64,000 bases of DNA, taken from NCBI GenBank assembly GCA_001464585.1, contig LNFF01000019.1, positions 1-64,000 on the forward strand, given 5' to 3'. How positions within the stretch are numbered: position 1 is the first letter of the stretch; each line of letters starts with the position of its first letter. Origin of the DNA: Gammaproteobacteria bacterium Ga0077554. GTDB taxonomy: Bacteria; Pseudomonadota; Gammaproteobacteria; Ga0077554; Ga007554. Shown here in pieces: positions 9,820 through 19,035 of the stretch. Below the pieces are notes generated by a model. The model saw nothing but the letters and a program-made list of their open reading frames with translations, had not been told where the DNA came from and did no database searches. The position numbers and the translations under genes are program-made.

Positions 9820-10899
9820 TCAACCGCGCCGCGCATCAAGCGCTTCGCGCACTGCTTCACCAATAAAAATCAACAGCACCAAGGTGCTGACCAGAACACC
9901 AAACGTGGTCATGGACAACCACCAGGCGTCAATATTATCTTTACCTTGTGCCAGTAATTCTCCCAGGCTGGGCGTGGTCGGGGGCACGCCCAAACCAAGG
10001 AAATCGAGGCTCGTCAAGGCCAGAATAGAGCCACTGATACGGAACGGCAAAAACGTAATGACAGACACCATGCTGTTCGGCAATAAATGGCGCAGCATGA
10101 TGGCACGGTTGGACACTCCCAGCGCACGCGCGGCTTTCACGTAATCCATGTTGCGTCCACGTAAAAATTCGGCACGTACATAATCCGCCAATCCCATCCA
10201 GCCAAACAGCGCCAGCAAGATAATCAGCAGTAACACGCTAGGCTGAAAAATGGAGGAGAAAATAATCAACAAATAAAGCTCTGGCATGGAACCCCACACC
10301 TCAATCACCCGCTGCGAAAACAGGTCAAAGCGCCCACCCAGATAACCTTGTAATGCACCCGCGATAATGCCAATGGCGGTAGCCACTACCGTGAGCGCCA
10401 GCGCAAATAACACTGACAGGCGAAACCCGTAGATTAATCGCGCCAGCACATCGCGCCCCCGGTCATCCGTGCCGAGAAAGTTTTGCGCCGAGGGCGGCGC
10501 AGGATTCGGGTGTTCGGTGGCAAAATTTATGGTGTCATAGCTGTAGCGATTAGGCGCGTACCACACCCAATTGCCTGGCTGCGTCAGGCGATCCCTAAGA
10601 TAGACATCGTTATAATCGGCTTCGGTTTCAAAATCCCCACCGAATGCGGTTTCGGGATAACTCTTGATTATTGGAAAATAAAAAGAGTCCTGGTAATACA
10701 CCAGGATGGGCTTGTCATTACTCAGGATTTCCGCACACAAGCTCAATATAAATAAAACCATGAAAATCCACAGGCTCACATAGCCACGCCGATTGGTCTT
10801 GAAACGCAACCAGGCACGCCGTGCGGGTGAAAGTGGCTGTACGTTGGATAATGGCGCGCGAATGGCAGTGGCGCCGTGTTGGCTCACACTATTGCTCAT
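9820..10899 (-). CDS. yejE: peptide ABC transporter permease YejE
   Basis: A 359-residue inner-membrane permease of the OppC/DppC class. The first membrane helix (GYVSLWIFMVLFILSLCAEI) is followed by a long periplasmic insert containing AFGGDFETEADYNDVYLRD, which distinguishes YejE from OppC. The inner-membrane component motif EFLRGRNMDYVKAARALGV, which docks the ATPase, comes next, and the protein ends in further helices. It pairs with YejB to form the channel. Its start overlaps the end of yejB by four bases (ATGA), implying coupled translation. Confidence 0.93.
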   Translation of the reverse strand: MSNSVSQHGATAIRAPLSNVQPLSPARRAWLRFKTNRRGYVSLWIFMVLFILSLCAEILSNDKPILVYYQDSFYFPIIKSYPETAFGGDFETEADYNDVYLRDRLTQPGNWVWYAPNRYSYDTINFATEHPNPAPPSAQNFLGTDDRGRDVLARLIYGFRLSVLFALALTVVATAIGIIAGALQGYLGGRFDLFSQRVIEVWGSMPELYLLIIFSSIFQPSVLLLIILLALFGWMGLADYVRAEFLRGRNMDYVKAARALGVSNRAIMLRHLLPNSMVSVITFLPFRISGSILALTSLDFLGLGVPPTTPSLGELLAQGKDNIDAWWLSMTTFGVLVSTLVLLIFIGEAVREALDARRG

Positions 10900-11948
10900 G
10901 AAGAGACAGATTCAAACTGAATACGCGGGTCTACCAGAACATAACACAGGTCAGATAAAAGTTTGGCGACCAATCCCAGCAAGGTAAATAAATACAGCGT
11001 GCCCAACACTACCGGATAATCACGTTTCACGACTGACTCATAAGACAATAACCCCAAGCCATCGAGTGAAAAAATTGTCTCTATCAACAAACTGCTTGCG
11101 AAAAAAGCACCCATGAATGCCGCAGGGAATCCCGTCACCAGCGGTATCATGGCATTACGGAATACATGCTTGTACAGCACCGTGCCTTCCTCCAGGCCTT
11201 TGGCACGTGCGGTTAGTACATATTGTTTGCGGATTTCCTCAATGAAACTGTTTTTGGTCAGCATGGTCGTGATCGCAAAGCCGCCCACCACGGATGCAAT
11301 AATGGGCAACGTCATATGCCATAAATAATCAGTGATTTTGCCATACCATGACAGCGTATCCCAGTTGTCAGACACCAAACCGCGTAAGGGAAACACACTC
11401 CAGAAGCTGCCGCCACCAAATAACACGAGCAACGTGATGCCCAATACAAAACCGGGAATCGCGTAACCGATTAAAATAACCGTGGTACTTGCAACATCAA
11501 AGCGCGAACCGTCACGCACCGCTTTGGCAATGCCCAAAGGGATAGATGTCAAATAAACAATGAAGAATGTCCACAAGCCTAAACTAATCGACACCGGCAA
11601 CTTGGAAATCACCAGATCCATTACCGATTTGTGATGGAAATAACTGTCACCCAGATTGAATGTGGCGTAATTCACCACCATGTCAACAAACCGCTCATAC
11701 ACCGGCTTGTCAAAGCCGTACAGCGCTTTGAGTTTTTCAAGACGTTCGGCATCCAGACCCGCATTGCCCCGGTATAATGGCACGCCACCGCCCCCACCTT
11801 CACCGCTGGCACTGTGGTTTTGCATTTTACTGATCAGTTGCTCAACGGGACCACCGGGAACAAATTGGATAATGGCAAATGTCACCAGCATCACGCCAAA
11901 CAGCGTGGGAATCATTAGCAGCAGGCGTTTAAGGATATAGGCAGCCAT
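10896..11948 (-). CDS. yejB: peptide ABC transporter permease YejB
   Basis: A 350-residue permease of the OppB/DppB class. It starts with MAAYILKRLLLMIPTLFGVM, the family's first helix. A Gly-rich periplasmic insert at about residues 45-60 (SGEGGGGGVPLY) is typical of YejB. It also has the ATPase-docking loop with YVLTARAKGLEE and ends after RIQFESVSS. It lies three bases downstream of yejA and overlaps yejE by four bases, so the four genes form a tight operon. Confidence 0.93.
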   Translation of the reverse strand: MAAYILKRLLLMIPTLFGVMLVTFAIIQFVPGGPVEQLISKMQNHSASGEGGGGGVPLYRGNAGLDAERLEKLKALYGFDKPVYERFVDMVVNYATFNLGDSYFHHKSVMDLVISKLPVSISLGLWTFFIVYLTSIPLGIAKAVRDGSRFDVASTTVILIGYAIPGFVLGITLLVLFGGGSFWSVFPLRGLVSDNWDTLSWYGKITDYLWHMTLPIIASVVGGFAITTMLTKNSFIEEIRKQYVLTARAKGLEEGTVLYKHVFRNAMIPLVTGFPAAFMGAFFASSLLIETIFSLDGLGLLSYESVVKRDYPVVLGTLYLFTLLGLVAKLLSDLCYVLVDPRIQFESVSS

Positions 11949-11951
11949 GGT

Positions 11952-13745
11952 TTAAGGTTTTTTCCACCAGGTGCGTATCATCCATGCATCTACACCATAA
12001 TACAGTGGCAGTTTATCCGGGTACGCAAGGTTCTTGCGGTAAGCAACGCGATGAACGGGGGTGTACCAGTTAGGCACCAGGTATTCGCCATGCAATAACA
12101 CCCTATCCAACGCGCGGGTAGCGGTCACCAACTGCGCCCGGCTCGGCGCATACACTACTTTCTCCACCAGCGCATCCACCACGGGATCCTTGATGCCCGC
12201 TATATTATTGGATCCTTCCTGATCGGCTGTCGATGAATGCCAGTAATTAATCTGCTCATTGCCGGGTGATTGTGATTGCCCGAACAAATTGACAACCATA
12301 TCAAAATCACGGGTATCAATACGCCGTTGGTACAGTGCCACATCAACCGTGCGATAGCTGACCTTAACCCCTACTTTTGCAAGATTCTGCGCGAACGGTT
12401 CGACAATGCGGCCAAATGCTTTCTGCGCCAATAGAATTTCAAATTCCATTCTTTCGCCTTGCGCATTTTTCAATACACCGCCCTGGAGCTTCCAGCCCGC
12501 GCTGGTGAGTAATTCTTTAGCTTTGCGCAAGTTGTCACGTAACGCACCGGAGCCCGTGGTTGTCGGTGGTTTCCATTCCGTGGTAAAAACTTCAGGCGGC
12601 AGTTTGGCGCGGAACGGCTCCAGCAGCGCCAACTCATCCCCTTTCGGCAATCCTGAAGAAGCCAGCTCGCTGTTACTGAAATAGCTGGTGTTGCGTTTAT
12701 ATTGATTGTAAAAAAGATTCTGATTTGACCATTCAAAATCAAAGGCCAGGGCGATAGCTTTGCGCACCCGTTTATCCTTGAATAAAGCACGGCGCGTATT
12801 AAATACAAAGCCTTGCATGCCGACATTATTACGGTGGGCCAGTTCTTTGCGATTTATCGAGCCATTATCAAAATGCTGCCCCACGTAATCACGCGCCCAC
12901 TGCTTGGAATTCAGCACATGAATAAAATCAAATTCCCCTGCTTTGAAAGCCTCAAGCTGCACTGTGTCGTCGGTATAATATTTAAATGTAATACGGTCGA
13001 AATTAAACATGCCGCGCCGCGCGCCCAGATCACGCGCCCAATAAGCCGGATTACGTTTATAGGTAATATTTTTTCCTAAATCATATTTATCTACCACATA
13101 TGGCCCACTGCCGAGGGGTAATTCCGTTACAACTTTATCGAACGCTTTATTGCCCACCCATTTTTTTGCAAAAATAGGGATCTGCGCAGTAATCAAATGC
13201 AACTCAGGATTAACCTTGGCAAATTCAAAACGTACCGTACGTGCATCAACAACCGTTGCGCGCTTGATATCATTCCACATAAAGCGATACAGGGGGTGCG
13301 CCTGCTCGCTCTTCAACATATCGAAAGAAAATTTTACATCCTCCGCTGTCACGGGTGCGCCGTCGGAAAAACGCGCCTTGCTGTTCAGGCGAAACGTGAC
13401 TGATAATTTATCTTGCGCAAGCTGTATGTCTTCCGCCAGATGTGCGTAAAGACTAAACGGTTCATCCAGGCTCTGCTCCATCAAGGTTTCAAACACCAGA
13501 TCGGAAACACCGGCGGCGGCGATCCCTTTTAACAGAAAAGGATTTAACCCATCGTAATTACCAAACCCGGACAGCACCAATTCACCACCCTTGGGCGCAT
13601 TGGGATTCACGTAATCAAAATGCGTGAACCCGGCCGGATACTTTGGCGCATATCCCAACGCCATCGCTGGCGCGGCCATACTGGGCGCGGGCACACTCAA
13701 CACCACCCACAAACCCAGAACATTTAACAAACGCTTGGTAATCAT
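11952..13745 (-). CDS. yejA: periplasmic peptide-binding protein YejA
   Basis: The 597-residue solute-binding protein belongs to family 5 (SBP_bac_5). It has a Sec signal peptide (hydrophobic core LNVLGLWVVLSVP, cleavage near SMAA). The mature start YAPKYPAGFTHFDYVNPNAP is characteristic of YejA, and the DGAPVTAEDVKFSFDML block is shared by all peptide-binding proteins of the family. It delivers peptides to YejBEF. It is first in the operon, followed after three bases by yejB. A 14-bp hairpin lies just upstream at 13785-13819 in the intergenic region shared with the divergent fabI. No separate regulator gene is adjacent. Confidence 0.93.
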   Translation of the reverse strand: MITKRLLNVLGLWVVLSVPAPSMAAPAMALGYAPKYPAGFTHFDYVNPNAPKGGELVLSGFGNYDGLNPFLLKGIAAAGVSDLVFETLMEQSLDEPFSLYAHLAEDIQLAQDKLSVTFRLNSKARFSDGAPVTAEDVKFSFDMLKSEQAHPLYRFMWNDIKRATVVDARTVRFEFAKVNPELHLITAQIPIFAKKWVGNKAFDKVVTELPLGSGPYVVDKYDLGKNITYKRNPAYWARDLGARRGMFNFDRITFKYYTDDTVQLEAFKAGEFDFIHVLNSKQWARDYVGQHFDNGSINRKELAHRNNVGMQGFVFNTRRALFKDKRVRKAIALAFDFEWSNQNLFYNQYKRNTSYFSNSELASSGLPKGDELALLEPFRAKLPPEVFTTEWKPPTTTGSGALRDNLRKAKELLTSAGWKLQGGVLKNAQGERMEFEILLAQKAFGRIVEPFAQNLAKVGVKVSYRTVDVALYQRRIDTRDFDMVVNLFGQSQSPGNEQINYWHSSTADQEGSNNIAGIKDPVVDALVEKVVYAPSRAQLVTATRALDRVLLHGEYLVPNWYTPVHRVAYRKNLAYPDKLPLYYGVDAWMIRTWWKKP

Positions 13746-13784
13746 GTAATGTTATTCCCAATGGAAAAGGTTATTCCTGTCACC

Positions 13785-13819
13785 AACATGCAAGCTTCAA
13801 CCACCGAAGCTTGCATGTT
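13785..13819. repeat. 14-bp perfect hairpin between yejA and fabI
   Basis: AACATGCAAGCTTC (13785-13798) and its exact complement (13806-13819) enclose a seven-base loop. It lies about 40 bases upstream of yejA and 157 bases upstream of fabI, so it could sit in the yejA leader or serve as a protein-binding palindrome. A TATAAT-like sequence follows at about 13824. Its function is not known. Confidence 0.6.
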
Positions 13820-13975
13820 CTCATATAATATTACACTTCAACTGGTTAAATCATTTTTTTGGTTTCATGCCGCTCTTCAAAAAACTAGCCTCTGGGGCTA
13901 TTCAGATGTATCATCCTGAAAACGGGGATTGCTAGTATTATGGCAACTTTAGAGAGATAACAACAGGAGATCATT

Positions 13976-14758
13976 ATGGGCTTTTTGCAGGGCAAACGCG
14001 CTCTTATCGTCGGACTCGCCAGCACCCGCTCTATCGCTTGGGGCATCGCCAAGGCCATGCAGCGCGAAGGGGCGGAATTAGCCTTCACTTATCAGAATGA
14101 AAAACTCAAGGAACGGGTAGAAAACATGGCCGCTGAATGCGGCTCGGAAATCACCATGGCCTGCGATGTCGCCAGCGACGAGCAGATCGACGCTGCATTT
14201 CAGCATCTGGACGATTTCTGGGATCACCTTGACATTATTGTACACTCGGTAGCATATGCACCGCGCGAACAACTGGAAGGGCCTTACCTTGATTGCGTTA
14301 CCCGCGAAGGGTTCCGTGTTGCCCACGACATCAGCTCTTACAGCTTTGCGGCGCTGGCCAAAGCTGGTCGCAATATGATGGAAGGCCGCAACGGCGCGCT
14401 GCTCAGCCTCAGCTATCTGGGTGCAGAACGCACCATGCCCAACTACAACGTCATGGGACTGGCTAAAGCCAGCCTGGAGGCCAACGTGCGCTATATGGCC
14501 AGCACCTTAGGGCCAGACAACATCCGTGTCAACGCCATCTCCGCCGGCCCCATAAAGACCTTGGCAGCCGCAGGCATCAGCGATTTCCGCAAGCTGCTGG
14601 ATCATGTAGAAAAAACCTCCCCGCTACGCCGTAACATCACCACCGAAGAAGTCGGTAACGTTGCTGCGTTCCTGTGCTCTGACCTGGCGTCAGCCATTAC
14701 TGGAGAGATCGTGTATGTAGACGGCGGCTATAACACCGTGGCCATGGGGGGGATTTAA
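13976..14758 (+). CDS. fabI: enoyl-[acyl-carrier-protein] reductase (NADH), FabI
   Basis: This 260-residue short-chain dehydrogenase-like enzyme performs the last step of each fatty-acid elongation cycle, reducing enoyl-ACP with NADH. It matches the FabI subgroup closely: [19 protein letters not shown] at the nucleotide-binding end, [13 protein letters not shown], and the active site [19 protein letters not shown] with Tyr147, Tyr157 and Lys164, spaced as in Escherichia coli. The ribosome-binding site AGGAG lies six bases before the ATG. It is a single gene, convergent with ppiD, with a long hairpin between them. FabI is the target of triclosan. Confidence 0.96.
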   Translation: MGFLQGKRALIVGLASTRSIAWGIAKAMQREGAELAFTYQNEKLKERVENMAAECGSEITMACDVASDEQIDAAFQHLDDFWDHLDIIVHSVAYAPREQLEGPYLDCVTREGFRVAHDISSYSFAALAKAGRNMMEGRNGALLSLSYLGAERTMPNYNVMGLAKASLEANVRYMASTLGPDNIRVNAISAGPIKTLAAAGISDFRKLLDHVEKTSPLRRNITTEEVGNVAAFLCSDLASAITGEIVYVDGGYNTVAMGGI

Positions 14759-14785
14759 AGAAGGAAGGAAAATCCCTGTAATATT

Positions 14786-14843
14786 GTCATTTCGACCAAC
14801 GGGAGAAATCCTGCTTAAGATTTCTCCCGTTGGTCGAAATGAC
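14786..14843. repeat. 25-bp perfect hairpin between convergent fabI and ppiD
   Basis: Arms at 14786-14810 and 14819-14843 (beginning GTCATTTCGACCAACGGG) are perfectly complementary around an eight-base loop. The position between convergent ends suggests bidirectional termination. There is no T-run next to the stem, and the arm sequence looks like a mobile intergenic palindrome, so it may be a repeat acting as a terminator. Confidence 0.75.
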
Positions 14844-14857
14844 AAACGCATTGTTAC

Positions 14858-16765
14858 TTAAAGACTTTCAGGCTTGCGCTCAACCTGCGCCTTTTTCTTG
14901 AGTTCTTCGACAAACGCCTTGAACTCGTTTTCCGCATTAGCACGTAATGCCGTCTGTTTAAGATTTTCACGCATCGCATCATCGGCACTGGCGGGTGTTG
15001 CTTCACGCACACCGTGCAATATCACCACCATGTACTCACCGCCCGCATCCCCTGCCCAATAAGAAGCACTGCTTGCAGCAGGCTTGGGGATTTTAAAGGC
15101 TGCGCTAATGGCGGCGGGCGCATCGGTCGACTGGTTGTCGCGTTTCACATACCCTACCCGCTTCCACTCCGCATGATTTTCTTTCGCAAGTCCGGCCGCA
15201 TCTGCACCTTTTTTAAGCGCCGCCAGCAATGCTTCTCCCGCCGCTTTTGCCTTGTCACGGGCTTTTTCTGTATGCAGGCGCGTGACAATCAATTCACGTA
15301 CCGCTTCAATGGGCTGTGTCGCCGCCGGTTTATGTTCTTTAACACGCAACACCACAATCGTATTGGGGCTTATCTCAATGGGCTCACTATTGTTGCCGCG
15401 CAACACATCTTCACTGAAGGCGGCTTCGCGCACTTTGGCATGGGTAGCCACACCCACGCCCGCGTCTGCGGTGAATAAACCACTGGACTGAACAGTCAAA
15501 TTGGCTACCTTGGCGGCATCACCTAGCGTATCAGGGTGTTCATAAGCAGCGTTAGTAATCAACTCGACCTGCTCAAAAAACTGCTCTTCCCCTTTACGGC
15601 GGCGATAATCCGCTTCGAGTTTGCCACGCAGTTCTTCAAAAGAAGCGGGGCGATTGACTTTGACATCCACTAATTTGATGATATGAAAACCGAAGTCACT
15701 TCTGACCACGTCACTGACCTGACCTTTTGCCAGGCTGAAAGCGGCCTGCTCAAAAGCCTTATCCATGACACCGCGACCAAAAAAACCTAAATCACCACCC
15801 GCTGCCGCAGAACCGGGATCTTCGGAATTCTGCTTGGCCAACTGCTCAAAAGACTCACCAGCGCGCACACGCGCCAACAGTTTATCTGCTTTGCTACGGG
15901 CTGCCGCTACCGCCGCATCATTGGCTGATCTGTCGACCTGTATCAATATATGACTGGCGCGGCGCTGCTCATCTTTCGCCATGCTGGCGGACTGATCGGC
16001 ATACAGGCTCTGCAAGGCAGCGTCATCCACAGGAATTTTCTGTGCGATGGCTTGCGCGGAAAATTCTATGTAATCAATACTGACCTGTTCGGGAACTTTA
16101 AATAAATTTTTATTTTTTTCATAGTATTGGCGTATTTCGGCATCATTGACGGCAGCCGTGCCCATGAACATCGCTACAGGTAATTTTAAATAACTTATAT
16201 CGCGCTGCTGTTCGCTCAACAACAAGGCGCCATCAACTTCACGCGAAGTTACCAGCGCAGTGCCAATGATGCTGTTACGCAATTGATTTACCAGGATGCT
16301 GCGACGCAAGCGATCTTCAAATACTCCGGCCGTAGCGCCCTGTCCACGTAAAAACTGGTTATATAATTCCGGATCAAACTTGCCGTTAGTCTGGAAGTTC
16401 TCCACTTGCTCAATTTCGGTCTTTAACTGCACGTCACTGACACGAAACCCGGCATCGCTGGCTGCTTGTGCCAGAACTTCTTCTTCTATAACCGAATTAA
16501 GCACTTCCTGCTTGAAGCGTTTGTCATCAATTAATGCGGGGTCAATTTTACCCCCCAGCATTTCCTCGAGACGCGCACGCTGGCGCTCATAGGCATTTTG
16601 AAAGTCATTCTCGGTAATGGCAATGCCATTAACCTTGGCCACATATGTTTTGGCATCGCCCGAAAAATATTCGCCGATACCCCATAATGCAAAGGGAATT
16701 ATAAGCAATAAAACAACAGCCCATGCAAACCAGCCTTGAGCACGATCTCGAATGACTTGAAACAT
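14858..16765 (-). CDS. ppiD: periplasmic folding chaperone PpiD (SurA-like N-domain plus parvulin domain)
   Basis: A 635-residue inner-membrane-anchored chaperone. A single N-terminal helix (WFAWAVVLLLIIPFALWGI) is followed by a SurA-type N-domain (NGIAITENDFQNAYERQRAR). A parvulin domain lies at about residues 262-355 (RRASHILIQVD and GFFGRGVMDKAFEQAAFSL, ending FGFHIIKLVD), followed by a C-terminal region with a second, degenerate parvulin-like segment. It assists proteins leaving the Sec translocon. Its place downstream of hupB and the two tRNA genes on the same strand matches the lon-hupB-ppiD order of many gammaproteobacteria. The length is close to the family norm. Confidence 0.93.
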   Translation of the reverse strand: MFQVIRDRAQGWFAWAVVLLLIIPFALWGIGEYFSGDAKTYVAKVNGIAITENDFQNAYERQRARLEEMLGGKIDPALIDDKRFKQEVLNSVIEEEVLAQAASDAGFRVSDVQLKTEIEQVENFQTNGKFDPELYNQFLRGQGATAGVFEDRLRRSILVNQLRNSIIGTALVTSREVDGALLLSEQQRDISYLKLPVAMFMGTAAVNDAEIRQYYEKNKNLFKVPEQVSIDYIEFSAQAIAQKIPVDDAALQSLYADQSASMAKDEQRRASHILIQVDRSANDAAVAAARSKADKLLARVRAGESFEQLAKQNSEDPGSAAAGGDLGFFGRGVMDKAFEQAAFSLAKGQVSDVVRSDFGFHIIKLVDVKVNRPASFEELRGKLEADYRRRKGEEQFFEQVELITNAAYEHPDTLGDAAKVANLTVQSSGLFTADAGVGVATHAKVREAAFSEDVLRGNNSEPIEISPNTIVVLRVKEHKPAATQPIEAVRELIVTRLHTEKARDKAKAAGEALLAALKKGADAAGLAKENHAEWKRVGYVKRDNQSTDAPAAISAAFKIPKPAASSASYWAGDAGGEYMVVILHGVREATPASADDAMRENLKQTALRANAENEFKAFVEELKKKAQVERKPESL

Positions 16766-16998
16766 AATGGCAGAAGTTCTTTAAGAGTGGGATAGGTGAA
16801 ACGTACATTGGCTGGAGGGTCAATAAACTGTTACCGCAAGCATTCATGCCTTCTATCCGGGGACAGGGTTAGCATCTCGCCTGCGAACATCTCGGACCCT
16901 ATGCCTATAGTACCAATGTTCGCGCTCTAAACCTCGAACGCTAACAGTGTTCTTTCACAACGATAGAACACGTAAAAGACGCTCTTTACTAAAAACAA

Positions 16999-17075
16999 TG
17001 GCGGAGTGGACGGGACTCGAACCCGCGACCCCCTGCGTGACAGGCAGGTATTCTAACCAACTGAACTACCACTCC
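16999..17075 (-). tRNA. tRNA-Asp (anticodon GTC)
   Basis: A 77-base cloverleaf on the minus strand. GGAGTGG pairs with CCACTCC, the D-arm contains AGTTCAGTTGGTTAGA, the anticodon arm is CCTGCCTGTCACGCAGG with anticodon GTC, and the T-arm contains GGTTCGAGTCC. The CCA end is encoded at 16999-17001. It lies ten bases after tRNA-Val. Confidence 0.97.
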
Positions 17076-17085
17076 CCGGTCTTTC

Positions 17086-17161
17086 TGGTGGGTGCTGAGG
17101 GGATCGAACCCCCGACATTCGCCTTGTAAGGGCGACGCTCTACCAGCTGAGCTAAGCACCC
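17086..17161 (-). tRNA. tRNA-Val (anticodon TAC)
   Basis: A 76-base cloverleaf on the minus strand. The acceptor stem is GGGTGCT/AGCACCC, the D-arm TTAGCTCAGCTGGTAGAGC, the anticodon arm CGCCCTTACAAGGCG with anticodon TAC, and the T-arm GGGGTTCGATCCCC, with an encoded CCA. It starts only 12 bases after the hupB stop, so it is probably processed from the hupB transcript. Confidence 0.97.
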
Positions 17162-17173
17162 TGAGAAAGTCGG

Positions 17174-17446
17174 CTATTTTACGGTATCCTTAAGCGTTTT
17201 ACCAGCCTTAAATGCCGGAACCTTCGAAGCTTTTATTTTAAGCGCCTCGCCGGTCTGTGGATTGCGGCCCGCACGGGCAGCGCGCTTGCGCACCGTAAAC
17301 GTACCAAAACCCACCAGGCTCACACTATCCCCTTTCTTCAAAGCCTTGCTGATGGCGCTGATCGTAGCATCCAATGCTTTTCCGGCAGACACTTTGGACA
17401 GATCTGCGGAATCGGCAATCGCATCGATCAATTCTGATTTATTCAT
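17174..17446 (-). CDS. hupB: DNA-binding protein HU-beta
   Basis: The 90-residue histone-like HU subunit bends and compacts DNA. It starts [11 protein letters not shown], has the [20 protein letters not shown] segment leading into the DNA-binding arm (RNPQTG) and ends [12 protein letters not shown] chose ATG 17446, with GGAG six bases upstream; an in-frame ATG four codons earlier (17458) is part of this leader. In relatives hupB follows lon directly. Here a 6.5-kb block with decayed insertion sequences separates them. The two tRNA genes follow almost without a gap. Confidence 0.95.
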   Translation of the reverse strand: MNKSELIDAIADSADLSKVSAGKALDATISAISKALKKGDSVSLVGFGTFTVRKRAARAGRNPQTGEALKIKASKVPAFKAGKTLKDTVK

Positions 17447-17711
17447 CTCGTACTCCATATTGATAATTTACAAAAAAGTGATAGCGCAAACAGCCCCCAC
17501 GCTCCTACCATCAACCCAAATGTTTCATAAACACCCACGAAGATCACTCAATGCGGTAATTTATACAGACAACCAAGCGACGCTAATCCCCCTGCGCCAA
17601 TGACAGAACAAGCAAAAAGCACGGGGTTTGGAACTATTCGAATTATACCCCAGACCACAATCCAACACAGCAATACAAAACTGTGACAGACTTTATACCA
17701 ACAGCATCGAA

Positions 17712-17767
17712 TGTCTGTCAAGCAAAGTCTTGTCTATCAAGCGAAGTCTTGCCTATCCAGCGAAGAG
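17712..17767. repeat. three 19-base direct repeats upstream of hupB
   Basis: Three consecutive copies of a 19-base unit, TGTCTATCAAGCGAAGTCT in the middle copy, lie at 17712-17730, 17731-17749 and 17750-17767, with a few substitutions. The 17447-17806 stretch holds no gene otherwise. The repeats could be protein-binding sites for hupB control or slippage products; neither is shown. Confidence 0.75.
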
Positions 17768-17806
17768 TGGCATTCCGCAGGATAATTCACGGGTATTATT
17801 CGCCAT

Positions 17807-18114
17807 AGTGAATACTCCACCGGCTAAAGCCGGTGGCTTCGGATTACGGCTTAAAGCCTGATTTCATCGACCCTTCGCGTCGATTACAGGACGCGGAAAT
17901 CATCATCGGACTCTTCCGGGTTCTGATCTTCGATATATTCCTTCCATACTTCGTCCGTCACCTTCCCACTCGATGTAACCCAATTGCCCCTCGCCCACAA
18001 GCGCCGCCCCAGTATCTCTTCCTCAACGCCGCAAACTCCGATAGCACAAGTGCGAACTCTTACCCATCAGATATTGAACCGCTCTTGATACCGATATTTG
18101 CGGCGGTATACCTA
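17807..18114 (-). mobile_element. IS200-like element remnant, copy 1 (3' part of tnpA and right-end hairpin)
   Basis: On the minus strand the sequence encodes the C-terminal half of an IS200/IS605 Y1 transposase: GIPPQISVSRAVQYLMGKSS, then, after a frameshift, VTDEVWKEYIEDQNPEESDD ending FRVL-stop. Beyond the stop lies the perfect palindrome at 17817-17836 (CCACCGGCT arms with a two-base loop), as expected for a subterminal hairpin recognised by TnpA. The 5' half is missing and the IS1182-type relic abuts it. The same sequence recurs at 23484 in the same orientation. Confidence 0.8.
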
Positions 18115-18545
18115 TGAAGCCACGGCCGCGCGTGAGGCCAAGAAACTTGCGCGAGTGGTTGGACAAAAACACAGAAGATCACAAGGGTGCCAAAGGCGCG
18201 GTCCGCCTCTCCAACCGCACGGACAATGAATCGGCCAAGATGGCCGGCCACCGGCAAAGGCGTTGTTCAAGGCTATACCGGGGGGCGGTGGATGGAGACA
18301 CAGGTCATCGTCGATGCCCAAGCCCATGGCACCGGATCGGAACCGGAGCTGTTGCTGCCGGTGGCCGCAACCACCGCCGCGCTACGCACGGACACGACCG
18401 TGATCACCGCCGATTCGGGCTATCACTCCGAAGCCAATCTCAAGGCGCTTGCCGGCCAACAGATCATAATCGCTACCGTAAACGCGATGAGCGTTATGCC
18501 AACCAAGACATCCATAAAACCAAGCAGGATCTGTTTTCCCCGTGA
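18114..18545 (+). pseudogene. IS1182-family-like transposase fragment, frameshifted
   Basis: Three transposase segments lie in two alternating frames. The first is WLDKNTEDHKGAKGAVRLSN with RTDNESAKMA. The second is TGKGVVQGYTGG, then VIVDAQAHGTGSEPELLLPV and VITADSGYHSEANLKALAG. The third returns to the first frame with RKRDERYANQDIHKTKQD. This order and wording match the C-terminal catalytic half of IS1182-type DDE transposases, including the aspartate of TADSGYHS. Both ends are missing and two frameshifts separate the parts, so it is dead. Confidence 0.75.
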
Positions 18546-18663
18546 CGATGCAATTTGGCTATTATCCCTCATATCCCTCAAACTGAGGTTTTTTGAAGTC
18601 GTGCACAAAGGTCTCCATCACTTATTTGCTTTCTCATTTTTAATATGGGGACTCACGATTATG

Positions 18664-19035
18664 TTAGGCGGGGGCGGTAGAAACACCACTACGTGTTCGC
18701 GGGGTAGACGCTTCAGGCAAGAGAGTTGCCAAAGTGCGGCCAATAGCAACAACTTTGAATACCTTTGCCAAAAATTGCTCTATTCGAACCAATTTAGGAG
18801 AAGGGGTATGAGCCGGTTTATTACGGGGACGACGCGTCAATAATCCTACAGCCAAACCCGCGCCCGCATAGGTTATCAATGCCGCCGGTGAGACGAGCCG
18901 CTGCCGCACATGCTGTTTCAGGAGAAAAGTACGTTCACTCATTATCTGCCGACGTATATTAATATTGCTCTCTACCTGTTCAATCTGCGCAGCAAGGGAT
19001 AACCTGGCTCCTTTGCCTGTATCATGGATTATCAT
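18664..19035 (-). CDS. small basic YqjK-like protein
   Basis: A 123-residue protein whose N-terminal half is helical (SLAAQIEQVESNINIRRQIM), followed by a short hydrophobic stretch (LITYAGAGLAVGLLT), an Arg/Pro-rich link and a further helix. The position matches YqjK, the third member of the yqjD-yqjE-yqjK cluster of Escherichia coli; sequence support is weak, so the name is by context. It overlaps the preceding holin-like gene by 14 bases, so they should be translated together. It ends close to the IS1182 relic and its C-terminus may have been changed by that insertion. Confidence 0.6.
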   Translation of the reverse strand: MIIHDTGKGARLSLAAQIEQVESNINIRRQIMSERTFLLKQHVRQRLVSPAALITYAGAGLAVGLLTRRPRNKPAHTPSPKLVRIEQFLAKVFKVVAIGRTLATLLPEASTPRTRSGVSTAPA

